The translations under genes and the position numbers were made by a program. The notes under the pieces are model-generated. The model did no database searches and was not told the origin of the DNA. It was given only the letters and a program-made list of their open reading frames with translations. Of a stretch of 64,000 nt of DNA, positions 39,155-47,590 are shown in pieces. Source of the DNA: Paractinoplanes rishiriensis (lineage in GTDB: Bacteria > Actinomycetota > Actinomycetes > Mycobacteriales > Micromonosporaceae); contig NZ_BOMV01000054.1 in assembly GCF_016862375.1 (NCBI RefSeq), positions 62,001-126,000 on the forward strand, read 5' to 3'. Every line of letters begins with the position of its first letter. The first letter of the stretch is position 1.

Positions 39155-39922
39155 GTGTCTGGACTGCTGGCCGGCAAGCGGCTGCTCGTCACCGGCGTGA
39201 TCACCGACGCCTCGATCGCGTTTTCGGTGGCCAAGGTGGCTCAGGAGAACGGCGCCACGGTGGTGCTGACCGGCTTCGGCCGGCTGTCGCTGGTCGAGCG
39301 GATCGCCAAGCGGCTGCCGCAGGAGGCGCCGGTCATCGAGCTGGACGTCACCGACCCCGCGCACCTCGACGCGCTGCCCGGCAAGGTGCGCGAGCACGTC
39401 GACGGGCTGGACGGGGTGGTCCACTCGATCGCGTTCGGGCCGCAGAGCGTCCTCGGTGGCGAGTTCCTCAACGCCGGCTGGGAAGACGTGGCCAAGGCGC
39501 TGCAGGTCTCCACGTACTCGTACAAGTCCCTGGCCACCGCCTGCCTGCCGCTGCTGACGCCGGGCTCGGGCATCGTGGGCCTCACCTTCGACGCCACCAA
39601 GGCCTGGCCGGTGTACGACTGGATGGGCGTGGCCAAGGCCGGGCTCGAGTCGGCGTCCCGCTACCTCGCGCTGCACCTCGGCAAGCAGGGCATCCGCAGC
39701 AACCTGGTGTCGGCCGGTCCGCTGCGCACCATGGCGGCCAGGTCGATCCCGGGGTTCGAGCAGTTCGAGGAGGCCTGGTCGGAGCGGGCGCCGCTGGGGT
39801 GGAACCTCACCGACGCCGAGCCGGCCGCGCGGGCCGTGTGCGCGCTGCTGTCCGACTGGTTCCCGGCCACCACGGGTGAGGTTGTGCACGTCGACGGGGG
39901 CTACCACGCGCTCGGTGCCTGA
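39155..39922 (+). CDS. fabI: Enoyl-ACP reductase (InhA-like)
   Basis: 255-residue NADH-dependent enoyl-ACP reductase, closer to mycobacterial InhA than to E. coli FabI. The coenzyme loop is TGVITDASIAF (13-23), Ser91 is in VVHSIAFGPQ, and the catalytic pair is Tyr154/Lys161 in WPVYDWMGVAK. It ends HVDGGYHALGA. GTG 39155 follows AGGAGTG at good spacing. It completes each elongation cycle of fatty acid synthesis and lies downstream of fabG. Confidence 0.95.
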   Translation: MSGLLAGKRLLVTGVITDASIAFSVAKVAQENGATVVLTGFGRLSLVERIAKRLPQEAPVIELDVTDPAHLDALPGKVREHVDGLDGVVHSIAFGPQSVLGGEFLNAGWEDVAKALQVSTYSYKSLATACLPLLTPGSGIVGLTFDATKAWPVYDWMGVAKAGLESASRYLALHLGKQGIRSNLVSAGPLRTMAARSIPGFEQFEEAWSERAPLGWNLTDAEPAARAVCALLSDWFPATTGEVVHVDGGYHALGA

Positions 39923-39933
39923 CCCGGGGCAAG

Positions 39934-40977
39934 ATGGACAGCGTGGCGTACGACGCGTTTGTCCTGCTGTCCTTCGGCGGACCCGAGAAGCCCGATGACG
40001 TGATGCCGTTCCTGCGCAACGTGGTGCGCGGGCGCGGGGTGCCGGAGGAGCGGCTGGCCGAGGTCGCCGAGCACTACCTGCACTTCGGGGGAGTCTCGCC
40101 GATCAACCAGCAGTGCCGGGAACTGCTCGCCGCGGTCCGGGCCGAGTTCGCGGCGCACGGGGTGACGCTTCCGGCGTACTGGGGAAACCGGAACTGGCAC
40201 CCCATGCTGGAGGACGCGGTCGCGCAGATGCGCGACGACGGCGTCACCCACGCGCTCGGCTTCGCCACCAGCGCCTACGGCGGCTACTCGTCCTGCAAGC
40301 AGTACTGGGAGGACATCGCGCGGGCCCGGGCCAAGGTCGGCCCGGGTGCGCCGCGGATCGACAAGCTGCGGCAGTTCCACGACCACCCGGGCTTCGTCGA
40401 GCCGCACGCCGACGCGGTCCGGCAGGCGCTGACCACCCTCGACCCGGCCCGGCGCGGCACCACCCGGCTGGTCTTCACGGCCCACTCGATCCCGGCGTCG
40501 ATGGCCGCCACCGCAGGCCCCGACGGCGGCCGGTACGAGGCACAACTGACCGAGACGGCCACCCTGGTGCACGCCGCGGCCGCCGCCGACCTGCCGTGGG
40601 ACCTGGTGTGGCAGAGCCGCTCCGGGCCGCCGCAGGTGCCGTGGCTCGAGCCGGACATCAACGACCACCTGACCGCGCTGGCCGACAAGGGCGTCACCGA
40701 CGTGGTGGTCAGCCCGATCGGCTTCGTATCCGACCACCTCGAGGTGATCTGGGACCTGGACAACGAGGCTGCCGACACGGCCGCCGGGCTCGGTCTGGGC
40801 TACGCCCGGGCGGTGACTCCGGGCACCGATCCGCGTTTCGTCACGATGGTCCGCGAGTTGGTCGAGGAGCGCACCGCCGCATGGTCCCGGGACCGGCTGG
40901 GTACGCTCCCGGTCTGGGACGAGTGCCCCTCGCCCTGCTGTCCACCCCCACAGCGACCGGCACCCCGAGGAGCATGA
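39934..40977 (+). CDS. hemH: Coproporphyrin/protoporphyrin ferrochelatase
   Basis: 347-residue ferrochelatase inserting Fe2+ into the porphyrin; actinobacterial members use coproporphyrin III and are also named CpfC. It has the N-terminal LLSFGGPEKPDDVMPFLRNV, YWGNRNWHP and the catalytic His region of VFTAHSIP, plus VSPIGFVSDHLEV. Cys121 and three C-terminal Cys (331, 335, 336 in ECPSPCC) fit a [2Fe-2S] cluster as in the M. tuberculosis enzyme. ATG 39934. The stop overlaps the HAD-IIA gene. Confidence 0.94.
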   Translation: MDSVAYDAFVLLSFGGPEKPDDVMPFLRNVVRGRGVPEERLAEVAEHYLHFGGVSPINQQCRELLAAVRAEFAAHGVTLPAYWGNRNWHPMLEDAVAQMRDDGVTHALGFATSAYGGYSSCKQYWEDIARARAKVGPGAPRIDKLRQFHDHPGFVEPHADAVRQALTTLDPARRGTTRLVFTAHSIPASMAATAGPDGGRYEAQLTETATLVHAAAAADLPWDLVWQSRSGPPQVPWLEPDINDHLTALADKGVTDVVVSPIGFVSDHLEVIWDLDNEAADTAAGLGLGYARAVTPGTDPRFVTMVRELVEERTAAWSRDRLGTLPVWDECPSPCCPPPQRPAPRGA

Positions 40978-41795
40978 TGGCTGAGCCACCCCGCGGCGGA
41001 AAACCCCAGCACAACCCCCAGCAGCGCAAGGCAATTGAAAGCTGGCTCACCGACATGGACGGGGTGCTCGTCCACGAAGGGGTGCCGGTGCCCGGCGCTC
41101 CCGACTTCGTGAACCGGATGAAGGCATCCGGCAAGCCGTTCCTCATCCTGACCAACAACTCCATCTACACGCCACGCGACCTGCAGGCCCGGCTCAACCG
41201 GATGGGTTTCGACGTCCCCGAGCAGTCGATCTGGACCGCGGCGCTGGCGACCGCGCAGTTCCTCGCCGATCAACGGCCGGGCGGCACCGCGTACGTGATC
41301 GGCGAAGCCGGTTTGACCACCGCGATGCACGCCGCCGGCTACGTGCTGACCGAGTTCGACCCGGACTATGTGGTGCTCGGCGAGACCCGCACCTACAGCT
41401 TCGAACAGATCACCAAGGCGATCCGCCTGATCGACAGCGGCGCCAAGTTCATCTGCACCAACCCCGACGCCACCGGCCCGTCCAACGAGGGCGCCCTCCC
41501 CGCCGCCGGCTCGGTCGCCGCGATGATCTCCAAGGCCACCGGTGTCGACCCGTACTTCGTCGGCAAGCCCAACCCGATGATGATGCGCTCCGCGCTGAAC
41601 ACCATCGAGGCACACAGCGAGAGCACCGCCATGATCGGTGACCGGATGGACACCGACATCCTGTGCGGGCTGGAGGCCGGCCTCGAGACGATCCTGGTCC
41701 TGACCGGCATCAGCACGAGGGCCGAGAGCGACCGCTACCCGTTCCGCCCCTCCCGCATCGTCAACTCGGTAGCCGACCTGATCGCCGAGATCTGA
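40977..41795 (+). CDS. HAD-IIA family phosphatase
   Basis: 272-residue HAD phosphatase with the capping domain of class IIA (NagD-like). Motif I WLTDMDGVLVHEG carries the nucleophile and acid/base Asp. Motif II is LTNNS, motif III Lys is in VGKPNPMM and motif IV is MIGDRMDTDIL. ATG 40977 has GAGGAG 4 nt upstream; ATG 40974, inside the hemH stop, is also possible. It may dephosphorylate a sugar or nucleotide by-product; it is coupled to hemH. Confidence 0.9.
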   Translation: MAEPPRGGKPQHNPQQRKAIESWLTDMDGVLVHEGVPVPGAPDFVNRMKASGKPFLILTNNSIYTPRDLQARLNRMGFDVPEQSIWTAALATAQFLADQRPGGTAYVIGEAGLTTAMHAAGYVLTEFDPDYVVLGETRTYSFEQITKAIRLIDSGAKFICTNPDATGPSNEGALPAAGSVAAMISKATGVDPYFVGKPNPMMMRSALNTIEAHSESTAMIGDRMDTDILCGLEAGLETILVLTGISTRAESDRYPFRPSRIVNSVADLIAEI

Positions 41796-42053
41796 CCGCC
41801 GGGCGTCCTGGGTGCGCAGCAGTCGCGACACATGCGACGGATACCAGCGACTCCCGCCCGCTGGGGTGGGCACGCCGTCGGCGTTCAGGCCGGCGCAGAT
41901 CTCGCGCAGCAGGGCGCCCGCCCGCCGGGCTCGCACCACCCGGGCGAGCACATCGTCCGGGCAGCGGCGGGGCCGGCCGAGCCGCAGCCCGCGGCGGCGA
42001 CGCCCGGCGAGCGCGGCGCAGGTGGCCGCGCTGATCTTCCGGTAGGCGGTCAC
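41796..42053 (-). pseudogene. Fragment of a serine recombinase C-terminus
   Basis: The frame from GTG 42053 encodes AALAGRRRRGLRLGRPRRCP, then ILARVVRA-type helices, LLREICAGLNADGVPTPAGG and SRWYPSHVSRLLRTQ. This is the DNA-binding end of a resolvase-type recombinase (usual form ...RGVRLGRPR...). The catalytic domain is missing, and the frame has no stop before it runs antisense into the HAD-IIA gene, so it is a remnant. Its start overlaps the stop of the small membrane ORF (GTGA). It marks the site of an old mobile element. Confidence 0.7.
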
Positions 42054-42199
42054 CGCGGCCGCCAGAATCCGAGCAGCTGCCGCAGAACCGCGGCGGCGTG
42101 CCGCCGGTTGCCGGCGTCCGGGTGAAAGAGCGCGACCGCGAGGGCCACGCCGGTGTAGAGGGTGAACATGCCGAGAATGGCGGCGACGAGGTGAGTCAC
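42050..42199 (-). CDS. Small single-helix membrane protein
   Basis: 49-residue protein from GTG 42199, with GGGAG a few bases upstream. One hydrophobic segment, LVAAILGMFTLYTGVALAVAL, is followed by a basic tail ending FWRPR. A longer start at 42247 is possible. It overlaps the recombinase fragment by 4 bp. The function is unknown; the hydrophobic profile and ribosome site make it plausible. Confidence 0.45.
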   Translation of the reverse strand: MTHLVAAILGMFTLYTGVALAVALFHPDAGNRRHAAAVLRQLLGFWRPR

Positions 42200-42644
42200 G
42201 AGAAGCTCCCGATGATCGTCCAGGCGTGCGGTCGACCGACGGAGCATCGGGGCTGCTCAGGCAGATGCGCCGTCCCACCGCGGCGGTGCCGCGGCCCCCT
42301 CTTACGGAGGAAGTGGAAGCTGCATCTCCTTTCGCTGCCCCCAGCGTAGGGGAGGAGGTCACGTTTCCGGTAAAGGGTCCGCCGGGATCCGCTGGCCACA
42401 TCGTGAGCCCGTCCTGGAATGCGGACGATCATTCCACCGGCCGGGACACCCTCGGAGCTGGACGTGGGGTGGGTGAGTGAGGGTGGGGCGGCGCTGTTGT
42501 CGCGCGGGATGACGCGGTGCGCAGGCCCGACGGCTGGCAGCGGGTGAGCGGAGTCGATGCAGGTGTGGGTGGCCGATGAGGGGGTGCCACCCCTTTTGGG
42601 GGAAATGTCGGGTAAAGGGGTATGAAGTGGCCTAGGCTGGGGTG
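42200..42644. other. Non-coding region with repeat copy B and hairpins
   Basis: About 445 bp with no convincing gene. It includes CCGCGG-CGGTG-CCGCGG near 42279-42295 and the 71-bp repeat copy at 42380-42450. On the minus strand GGAAAC and a downstream TACGCT (about 42369-42347) could be an extracytoplasmic-sigma-type promoter for the small membrane ORF; this is only a suggestion. The region just before 42645 should hold the L,D-transpeptidase promoter. Confidence 0.4.
42380..42450. repeat. Dispersed 71-bp repeat, copy B
   Basis: 59 of 71 bases match copy A at 25165-25235. Within it TGGAATG (42415-42421) and CATTCCA (42430-42436) form perfect 7-bp arms around 8 bases. It lies next to the recombinase fragment, outside genes. 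Confidence 0.75.
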
Positions 42645-43520
42645 ATGGCTCGCGGACTTAGCCTTGTTCGCACCCGTCGGGGGCGGTCGGTGGGTGTGTT
42701 GGTGCTGGCCTCTTGTCTGTTCGGTGGGCTGGCTGAGGTGATTGATCCGGCGGTACCGCCGGCTTCGGCGCCGGCCCTGGCCGCGCCGCCCGTGTCGGTG
42801 CCGGCGCCTGTGGTCAAGCCCAGGACGGTGGTGTTGCGGGCTGCGGCGCCGCCCAAGGATCTGCCGGTGATCAAGTATCGGTATGCGCCGGGCGGGTTTC
42901 CGGCTGATCCGGATTCGACGTCTGCCGCGCCGGTCACCGAGGCTCTGCATCCGAGCCGGCGGCTTGCCGTCTATGACAAGCCGGGTGGGACGGCGCGTGC
43001 CTACCTGCCGCCGCACATCCGGGGCGTGCCGGTCATCGTGCCGATCGTCGGGCGGCAGCCGGGGTGGGTGGCGGTTCTGTTGCCTTCGGTGAACCGGCGG
43101 ATCGGGTGGGTGCCGGCGCGCGGGTGGACGAGCCGGCCGCTGCGGGATCAGTTGGTGGTGCGCCGCGGGACGCACGAGTTGGTGTGGCTGCGTGACGGCG
43201 TACGGCAAAAAGCTTGGACCGTGGCCATCGGCAGCAAGCGCACCCCGACGCCGCTCGGCCGGACCTTCGTGCTGGGCCGGACCGGCACCCACGGGTCGGT
43301 CTACGCGGGGCTGGACGCCCTGGTGCTGGGCGCGGTGCCGGACGATCGCGAATCGGTGGCGCCGGGGTTGCGGGATGCGCACACCGGCATTCACGCCTGG
43401 CATCGCGCGTCCGCGTTCGGCCGCAGTGTTTCGAACGGCTGTGTCCGGATGCCGCCGGCCGCTCAGTCTGAACTGCTGCGGGAGATCGCCCCGGGAAGTC
43501 TGGTCGTGGTGCTCGACTAG
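42645..43520 (+). CDS. L,D-transpeptidase (YkuD domain)
   Basis: 291-residue exported protein. A hydrophobic signal or anchor covers about 14-40, followed by a Pro/Ala linker. The middle (about 100-170) is an SH3-like region (PGWVAVLLP, RIGWVPARGW). The YkuD domain carries the catalytic pair His250 (GIHAWH) and Cys266 (SNGCVRMP). Enzymes of this class make 3-3 cross-links in peptidoglycan or attach proteins to it. ATG 42645 is preferred to GTG 42642. The Nudix gene follows after 9 bp. Confidence 0.92.
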   Translation: MARGLSLVRTRRGRSVGVLVLASCLFGGLAEVIDPAVPPASAPALAAPPVSVPAPVVKPRTVVLRAAAPPKDLPVIKYRYAPGGFPADPDSTSAAPVTEALHPSRRLAVYDKPGGTARAYLPPHIRGVPVIVPIVGRQPGWVAVLLPSVNRRIGWVPARGWTSRPLRDQLVVRRGTHELVWLRDGVRQKAWTVAIGSKRTPTPLGRTFVLGRTGTHGSVYAGLDALVLGAVPDDRESVAPGLRDAHTGIHAWHRASAFGRSVSNGCVRMPPAAQSELLREIAPGSLVVVLD

Positions 43521-43529
43521 GCTCGCCGG

Positions 43530-43934
43530 GTGTCCATGGTGATCGCCTCGGCGTGGGTGTGCGTGCGGGACCGGCGAGTGCTGGTCGTGCGCCCGGATGA
43601 CATCGACGCCTTCTACCTGCCCGGCGGAAAACCCGAGGAGCGGGAGTCGTACGCCGAGGCGGCCGCGCGCGAGGTGCGCGAGGAGGTCGGCATCGCGCTC
43701 GACCCGGGTGAGCTCACGCTGTTCACCGAGATCGTGGCGCCGGCGCACAACCGGCCGCCGGGCACCGAGGTTCGGTTGTTCTGCTTCCGGGGCGGCAGAA
43801 GCCATGGAGGCGAGCCGGCACCCGCCGCCGAGATCGCCGAGATCGACTGGTTCACGTCGGCGGAGAGTCATCGCTGCGCGCCGGCGATCCAGATGGTGCT
43901 CGCCGAGCTGGTCGGAGCCGGGCTGATCGACTAG
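43530..43934 (+). CDS. Nudix hydrolase
   Basis: 134-residue Nudix protein. The Nudix box runs from GGKPEERESYAEAAAREVRE to EEVGI (about residues 32-55) with the expected Gly and Glu residues. It hydrolyses a nucleoside diphosphate derivative; which one cannot be told. GTG 43530. It is probably co-transcribed with the L,D-transpeptidase gene. Confidence 0.9.
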   Translation: MSMVIASAWVCVRDRRVLVVRPDDIDAFYLPGGKPEERESYAEAAAREVREEVGIALDPGELTLFTEIVAPAHNRPPGTEVRLFCFRGGRSHGGEPAPAAEIAEIDWFTSAESHRCAPAIQMVLAELVGAGLID

Positions 43935-44010
43935 GAGCAGGTCGGGTGCGCGGCGTGAGCCTTCGGTTGCGAGTGCGATTCCCGAGCGGGCGCGGGCCGA
44001 CCACTTCCGT

Positions 44011-45114
44011 GTGAAGCTCAAGCTCGTTGCCGCCATGACCGCCGCCATCGCCAGCCTGTTGACCCCGTCCGCTGCCGTCGCGGCGGAGACCACAGCCGCG
44101 CCCGTGGTCGGGATCATCGGGAACTACTCCGACGACGACATGCGGACCATGCGGGCCGGCGGCCGGGCCGGGGACGCCCTGGTCGAGCTCGAGTGGGCGT
44201 ACGCCGAGCCGGTCCGCGGCCGGTTCGACGAGGCGTACCTGGACCGGATCGCGGCGCGGGTCGCGAACCTCACCGCGATGGGCTACACGATCTCGCTGAA
44301 CGCCGGCGTGCAGGACGCACCGGCCTGGCTGCTGCGGCTGCCCGGCGCCCGCTACGTCGACCAGCACGGCGAGGCCTACCTGGACACCGACGAGCCCAAC
44401 CTGGTGTTCGGCACCGGGTACCGCTACCTGGCCGTGCGCTACCTGACCAAGGTCTTCGCCAAGCTGGGCACCGGCTTTTCGATCGTGCGGGCCGGCGGCG
44501 GGCACTGGGGCGAGCTGACCTACCCGTTCCGCCTCGACCCGGCGACCGGGCGGCTGCGCAACCTGTACTTCGCGTTCGACGTCAACGCCCGCGCCAAGAA
44601 CCCGGTGCCGGCGTGGCGTCCCGGCCGGCCGAGCCCGAACGGGCAGGCCGGCAAGTTTCTGAGCTGGTACCTGAACTCGCTGACCGGTTACCAGAACTGG
44701 CAGGTCCAGGCGCTGCGCACGGCCGGCTACCCGGGGCGGGTCGCGATGCTCTACCCGTCCTGGGGCATGCGGGCCGGGGACTTCGAGCGGGCGGTCGCGA
44801 CCGACCTGGGCGGCACGTCCAGCGCGGAGATCAACGGCGAGGTGCAGCGCGGCTACGACGCGAGGCGGCAGATCAACGGTCTGCGCGACCGCAACGTCGT
44901 GGTCTACGGCACCTGGGCCGAGAACGCCGACACGGTGAACTACCTGTCCGGGCTGGCCCGGGCCAGGGGCCTCGCCACGATGGGCGAGATCAGCCACGTC
45001 TGCCTGCCGTCGCAGCTGCCGTCGGTCTACCGGCAGGCGCAGGAGGGCGGCCTGGACGCGGTTTATGTGGTACGCCTGGCGGCCTCGGACGTGGTGGCGG
45101 CCGCCGCCGCGTAG
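44011..45114 (+). CDS. Secreted glycoside-hydrolase-like protein
   Basis: 367-residue protein with a signal peptide (about 1-25, AVAA-ET). The rest has the look of a TIM-barrel glycosidase of the GH42/beta-galactosidase type: VELEWAYAEPVRGRFDEAYL, YTISLNAGVQDAPAWLLRL, RAGGGHWGELTYP (possible acid) and GTWAENADTVNYL (possible nucleophile Glu). The family is not certain. GTG 44011. Its 3' end overlaps the convergent glycosyltransferase gene by 52 bp, at the end of the glycan operon, so a role in trimming that polymer is possible. Confidence 0.7.
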   Translation: MKLKLVAAMTAAIASLLTPSAAVAAETTAAPVVGIIGNYSDDDMRTMRAGGRAGDALVELEWAYAEPVRGRFDEAYLDRIAARVANLTAMGYTISLNAGVQDAPAWLLRLPGARYVDQHGEAYLDTDEPNLVFGTGYRYLAVRYLTKVFAKLGTGFSIVRAGGGHWGELTYPFRLDPATGRLRNLYFAFDVNARAKNPVPAWRPGRPSPNGQAGKFLSWYLNSLTGYQNWQVQALRTAGYPGRVAMLYPSWGMRAGDFERAVATDLGGTSSAEINGEVQRGYDARRQINGLRDRNVVVYGTWAENADTVNYLSGLARARGLATMGEISHVCLPSQLPSVYRQAQEGGLDAVYVVRLAASDVVAAAAA

Positions 45115-46211
45115 GCGCAGGCCCGGACCAGTCGCCGGGCCACCGCGGCCCAGGTGAACTCGGCCGCCCGCGCGGTGCCGTTCACGACCAGGCGATCCCG
45201 CAACTCGTGGTCGGTGCGCAGTCGTTGCAGAGCGGCTGCCCACCGGCCCGGGTCGGTGGGCGGTGCGTAGACCGCCGCGTCCCCGCCCACCTCGCGCAGC
45301 ACCGGCACGTCGCTGGCCAGCACCGGCGTCCCGGTCACCATGGCCTCCAGCATCGGCAGGCCAAAACCTTCAACCAGGGAGGGGTACGCGAGCAGACTGG
45401 CCTGCGAGTACACCGCTCCGAGCAGGTCCTCCGGCACGAACGGCAGCCGCCGGACCCGGTCGCCGACTCCGCACCGCGCGATCGCCGGCCCCACCTCGTC
45501 CGGGAACCGCTCGTCCGGCGACCCGACCAGCACCAGCCGGCAGCCCGGCACCCTGGCCACGGCCTCGACCAGCACCGGCACGTTCTTGTGCGGCCGCTGC
45601 GCCCCGACGTGCAGCACATACCCGGGTTCCAGCCCGAACTCCGCCCGCAGCCGCCCGGCGTCCCCCGGCGTGCACTGCAGCCCCTGGTCGACCCCGTTCC
45701 CGATGACCTGCGCCGCGGAAACTCGCCGGTGATAGAACCGCTCGACCTCCCGCGCCGACGCCCGGCTCACGGTCAGCACGGTCGAGGTCCAGGCCACCGC
45801 GGCGGTCATCGCCCGGTAGGCCAGATACATCCGCCGCGACGGCACGAACCGCGGGTCGGTTTCGAAGATGCAGTCGTGCAGCAGCGAAACCCGCGGAGTC
45901 CCGGCGATCGGCGAGGCACCGAGGTGGTACGGGAAGAACATCACGTCCACCGGGTGCCGCCGCAGCTGCGACCGCCACCGCCACAGCTGACACAGGTCGA
46001 CCGGCCGCATCCGGGTGGGGCAGACCGACACCCCGGGCCGCCGCCGCAGCGCCTCCAGGTCGAACCGCCGCGACCGCCGCGTTCCCGTGAAGATCACCAG
46101 CTCGACGCCGGGCATGTCGGCCATGGCGGTGGCGAGCTCGAAGGCCACCCGCCCGATGCCGTGATACCGGTCGTCGAGCACCCGCCCGTCAATCCCGATG
46201 CGCAACGTCAT
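45063..46211 (-). CDS. GT4 glycosyltransferase (glycan operon gene 6)
   Basis: 382-residue GT-B glycosyltransferase. It has IGIDGRVLDDRYHGIGRVAFEL at the N-terminus, VLHVGAQRPHKNVPVLVEAV in the centre and the donor-binding PSLVEGFGLPMLEAMVTGTP (about 279-298). ATG 46211 overlaps the flippase stop (ATGA). It is the last gene of the six-gene operon and probably adds a sugar to a lipid-linked glycan at the membrane. The sugar is unknown. The longer frame upstream of 46211 is part of the flippase gene region and is not used. Confidence 0.9.
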   Translation of the reverse strand: MTLRIGIDGRVLDDRYHGIGRVAFELATAMADMPGVELVIFTGTRRSRRFDLEALRRRPGVSVCPTRMRPVDLCQLWRWRSQLRRHPVDVMFFPYHLGASPIAGTPRVSLLHDCIFETDPRFVPSRRMYLAYRAMTAAVAWTSTVLTVSRASAREVERFYHRRVSAAQVIGNGVDQGLQCTPGDAGRLRAEFGLEPGYVLHVGAQRPHKNVPVLVEAVARVPGCRLVLVGSPDERFPDEVGPAIARCGVGDRVRRLPFVPEDLLGAVYSQASLLAYPSLVEGFGLPMLEAMVTGTPVLASDVPVLREVGGDAAVYAPPTDPGRWAAALQRLRTDHELRDRLVVNGTARAAEFTWAAVARRLVRACAYAAAAATTSEAARRTT

Positions 46212-47590
46212 GAGGGCCGCCGGCTCGGTAGCAGGTCGGGGAACGCGGCGCGCACCACCACGAAGCCGGCCGCCGCCGCGATCAGCAGCCACAGCACCAC
46301 GTGCTCGGTCAGGGCCAGGGCCAGGACGGCGAGCAGGACCCCGGCCAGTTCACGGCGGGTTCTCCAGGAGCGGAGCAGGTGCGCGGCGCCCCCGCGTACG
46401 GCTGGAAAAAGCGTGAGCGCACCCACCGACAGCAACCCACCAGCCGCGGCGCCGGCCGCCAGGCCGCCGACCGCGAAGGCCGCACCGGTCGCCGCCACCA
46501 CCGCGAGGTAGGCCAGCGTGATCCCGGCCAGTGCGCCCGCCGACCGCCCGCTCGGATCCGCGGCCTGCAGGAAGGTGACGCCCAGATTGAGCGCGCCGAT
46601 GGCCAGGCCGAGCATCGCGGTCCAGGGCAGCCAGCGGCCCACGTCGTCGAAGCTCGCCGGGAACAGCAGAGCCCGGATCTGATCCGGCAGGGTGCCCAGG
46701 GCGCCGGCCATGAGCAGACCGATGAGCAGGTACGAGCGCAGCGCCGCGGCCCGGTGCGCGGCTGCCGGATCGCGGGCGAGGTGCGGGAAGGCGGCCGTGC
46801 AGATGGCATTCGAGGCGAACATCGGAACCCGGCCCAGCGCGGACGCCGCCTGGTAGGGCCCGCCGCCGCGGCCACCGAGCCCGAGCAGCGCCACCAGCAC
46901 CGTGTCGCCGGCGCCGGCCACCGCGACGGTCACCTTGAGCCGGGTCTGGTGCACCGCGGCCCGCCACAGCGCCGACTCGTCCGCGCGCCACACCGGGCGG
47001 CGCAGCAGGTGGCGCACGGCCGGCAGCGGCAGCAGCAGCACCAGCCCGCCGGCCACGAAACCGAGCAGCGCCCCGGCGGCGCCCAGCGACGTGCCGAACA
47101 CGAGCGCCGCGCCCACCCCGAACTTGACGAGGGTCTCCGCGGTGAGCAGCCCGGCGATGGCCGCCATCCGGCCCCGGCCCTGCAGATAGCCGAGCACCGT
47201 CGAACCGGCCGCCAGCAGCACGCAGGCCAGCCCCACGACGGCGGCTTCGCGGGCGGTGCCGAGGACGAGTTCGGCGCCGGCCAGCAGGAGCGCGAGGACC
47301 GCCCCGACCAGCAGCCCGGCCCACATACCAAAGGTGACGACGACGGCGTGCCGCTCGTGGTCGCCGGGGTTGCGGGCCAGCTCGCGGGCCACCACCCAGG
47401 GGATGCCGGCACCGCAGACCGCGCCGGCCACCACGATCAGCGCCTGCCCGGCGGCGAAGGTGGCGTATTGCGCGGGGTCGAGGCCGTGGGTGAGCACGAC
47501 GGCGTAGGCGTAGTTGACGATCCCGGCCGTGGTGGTGGCGACCAGGAGCCAGCCCGCACGCGCCGGCGCCGGGGCGAGCACGGCGGTCAC
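46208..47590 (-). CDS. Polysaccharide flippase-like membrane protein (glycan operon gene 5)
   Basis: 460-residue very hydrophobic protein with about 12-14 membrane helices, in the MATE/Wzx-like flippase group. It begins VTAVLAPAPARAGWLLVATTTAG. Charged loops include YLQGRGRMAA and LRRPVWRADESALWRAAVHQ. It likely moves a lipid-linked glycan across the membrane. GTG 47590 overlaps the upstream stop (GTGA). Confidence 0.85.
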   Translation of the reverse strand: MTAVLAPAPARAGWLLVATTTAGIVNYAYAVVLTHGLDPAQYATFAAGQALIVVAGAVCGAGIPWVVARELARNPGDHERHAVVVTFGMWAGLLVGAVLALLLAGAELVLGTAREAAVVGLACVLLAAGSTVLGYLQGRGRMAAIAGLLTAETLVKFGVGAALVFGTSLGAAGALLGFVAGGLVLLLPLPAVRHLLRRPVWRADESALWRAAVHQTRLKVTVAVAGAGDTVLVALLGLGGRGGGPYQAASALGRVPMFASNAICTAAFPHLARDPAAAHRAAALRSYLLIGLLMAGALGTLPDQIRALLFPASFDDVGRWLPWTAMLGLAIGALNLGVTFLQAADPSGRSAGALAGITLAYLAVVAATGAAFAVGGLAAGAAAGGLLSVGALTLFPAVRGGAAHLLRSWRTRRELAGVLLAVLALALTEHVVLWLLIAAAAGFVVVRAAFPDLLPSRRPS

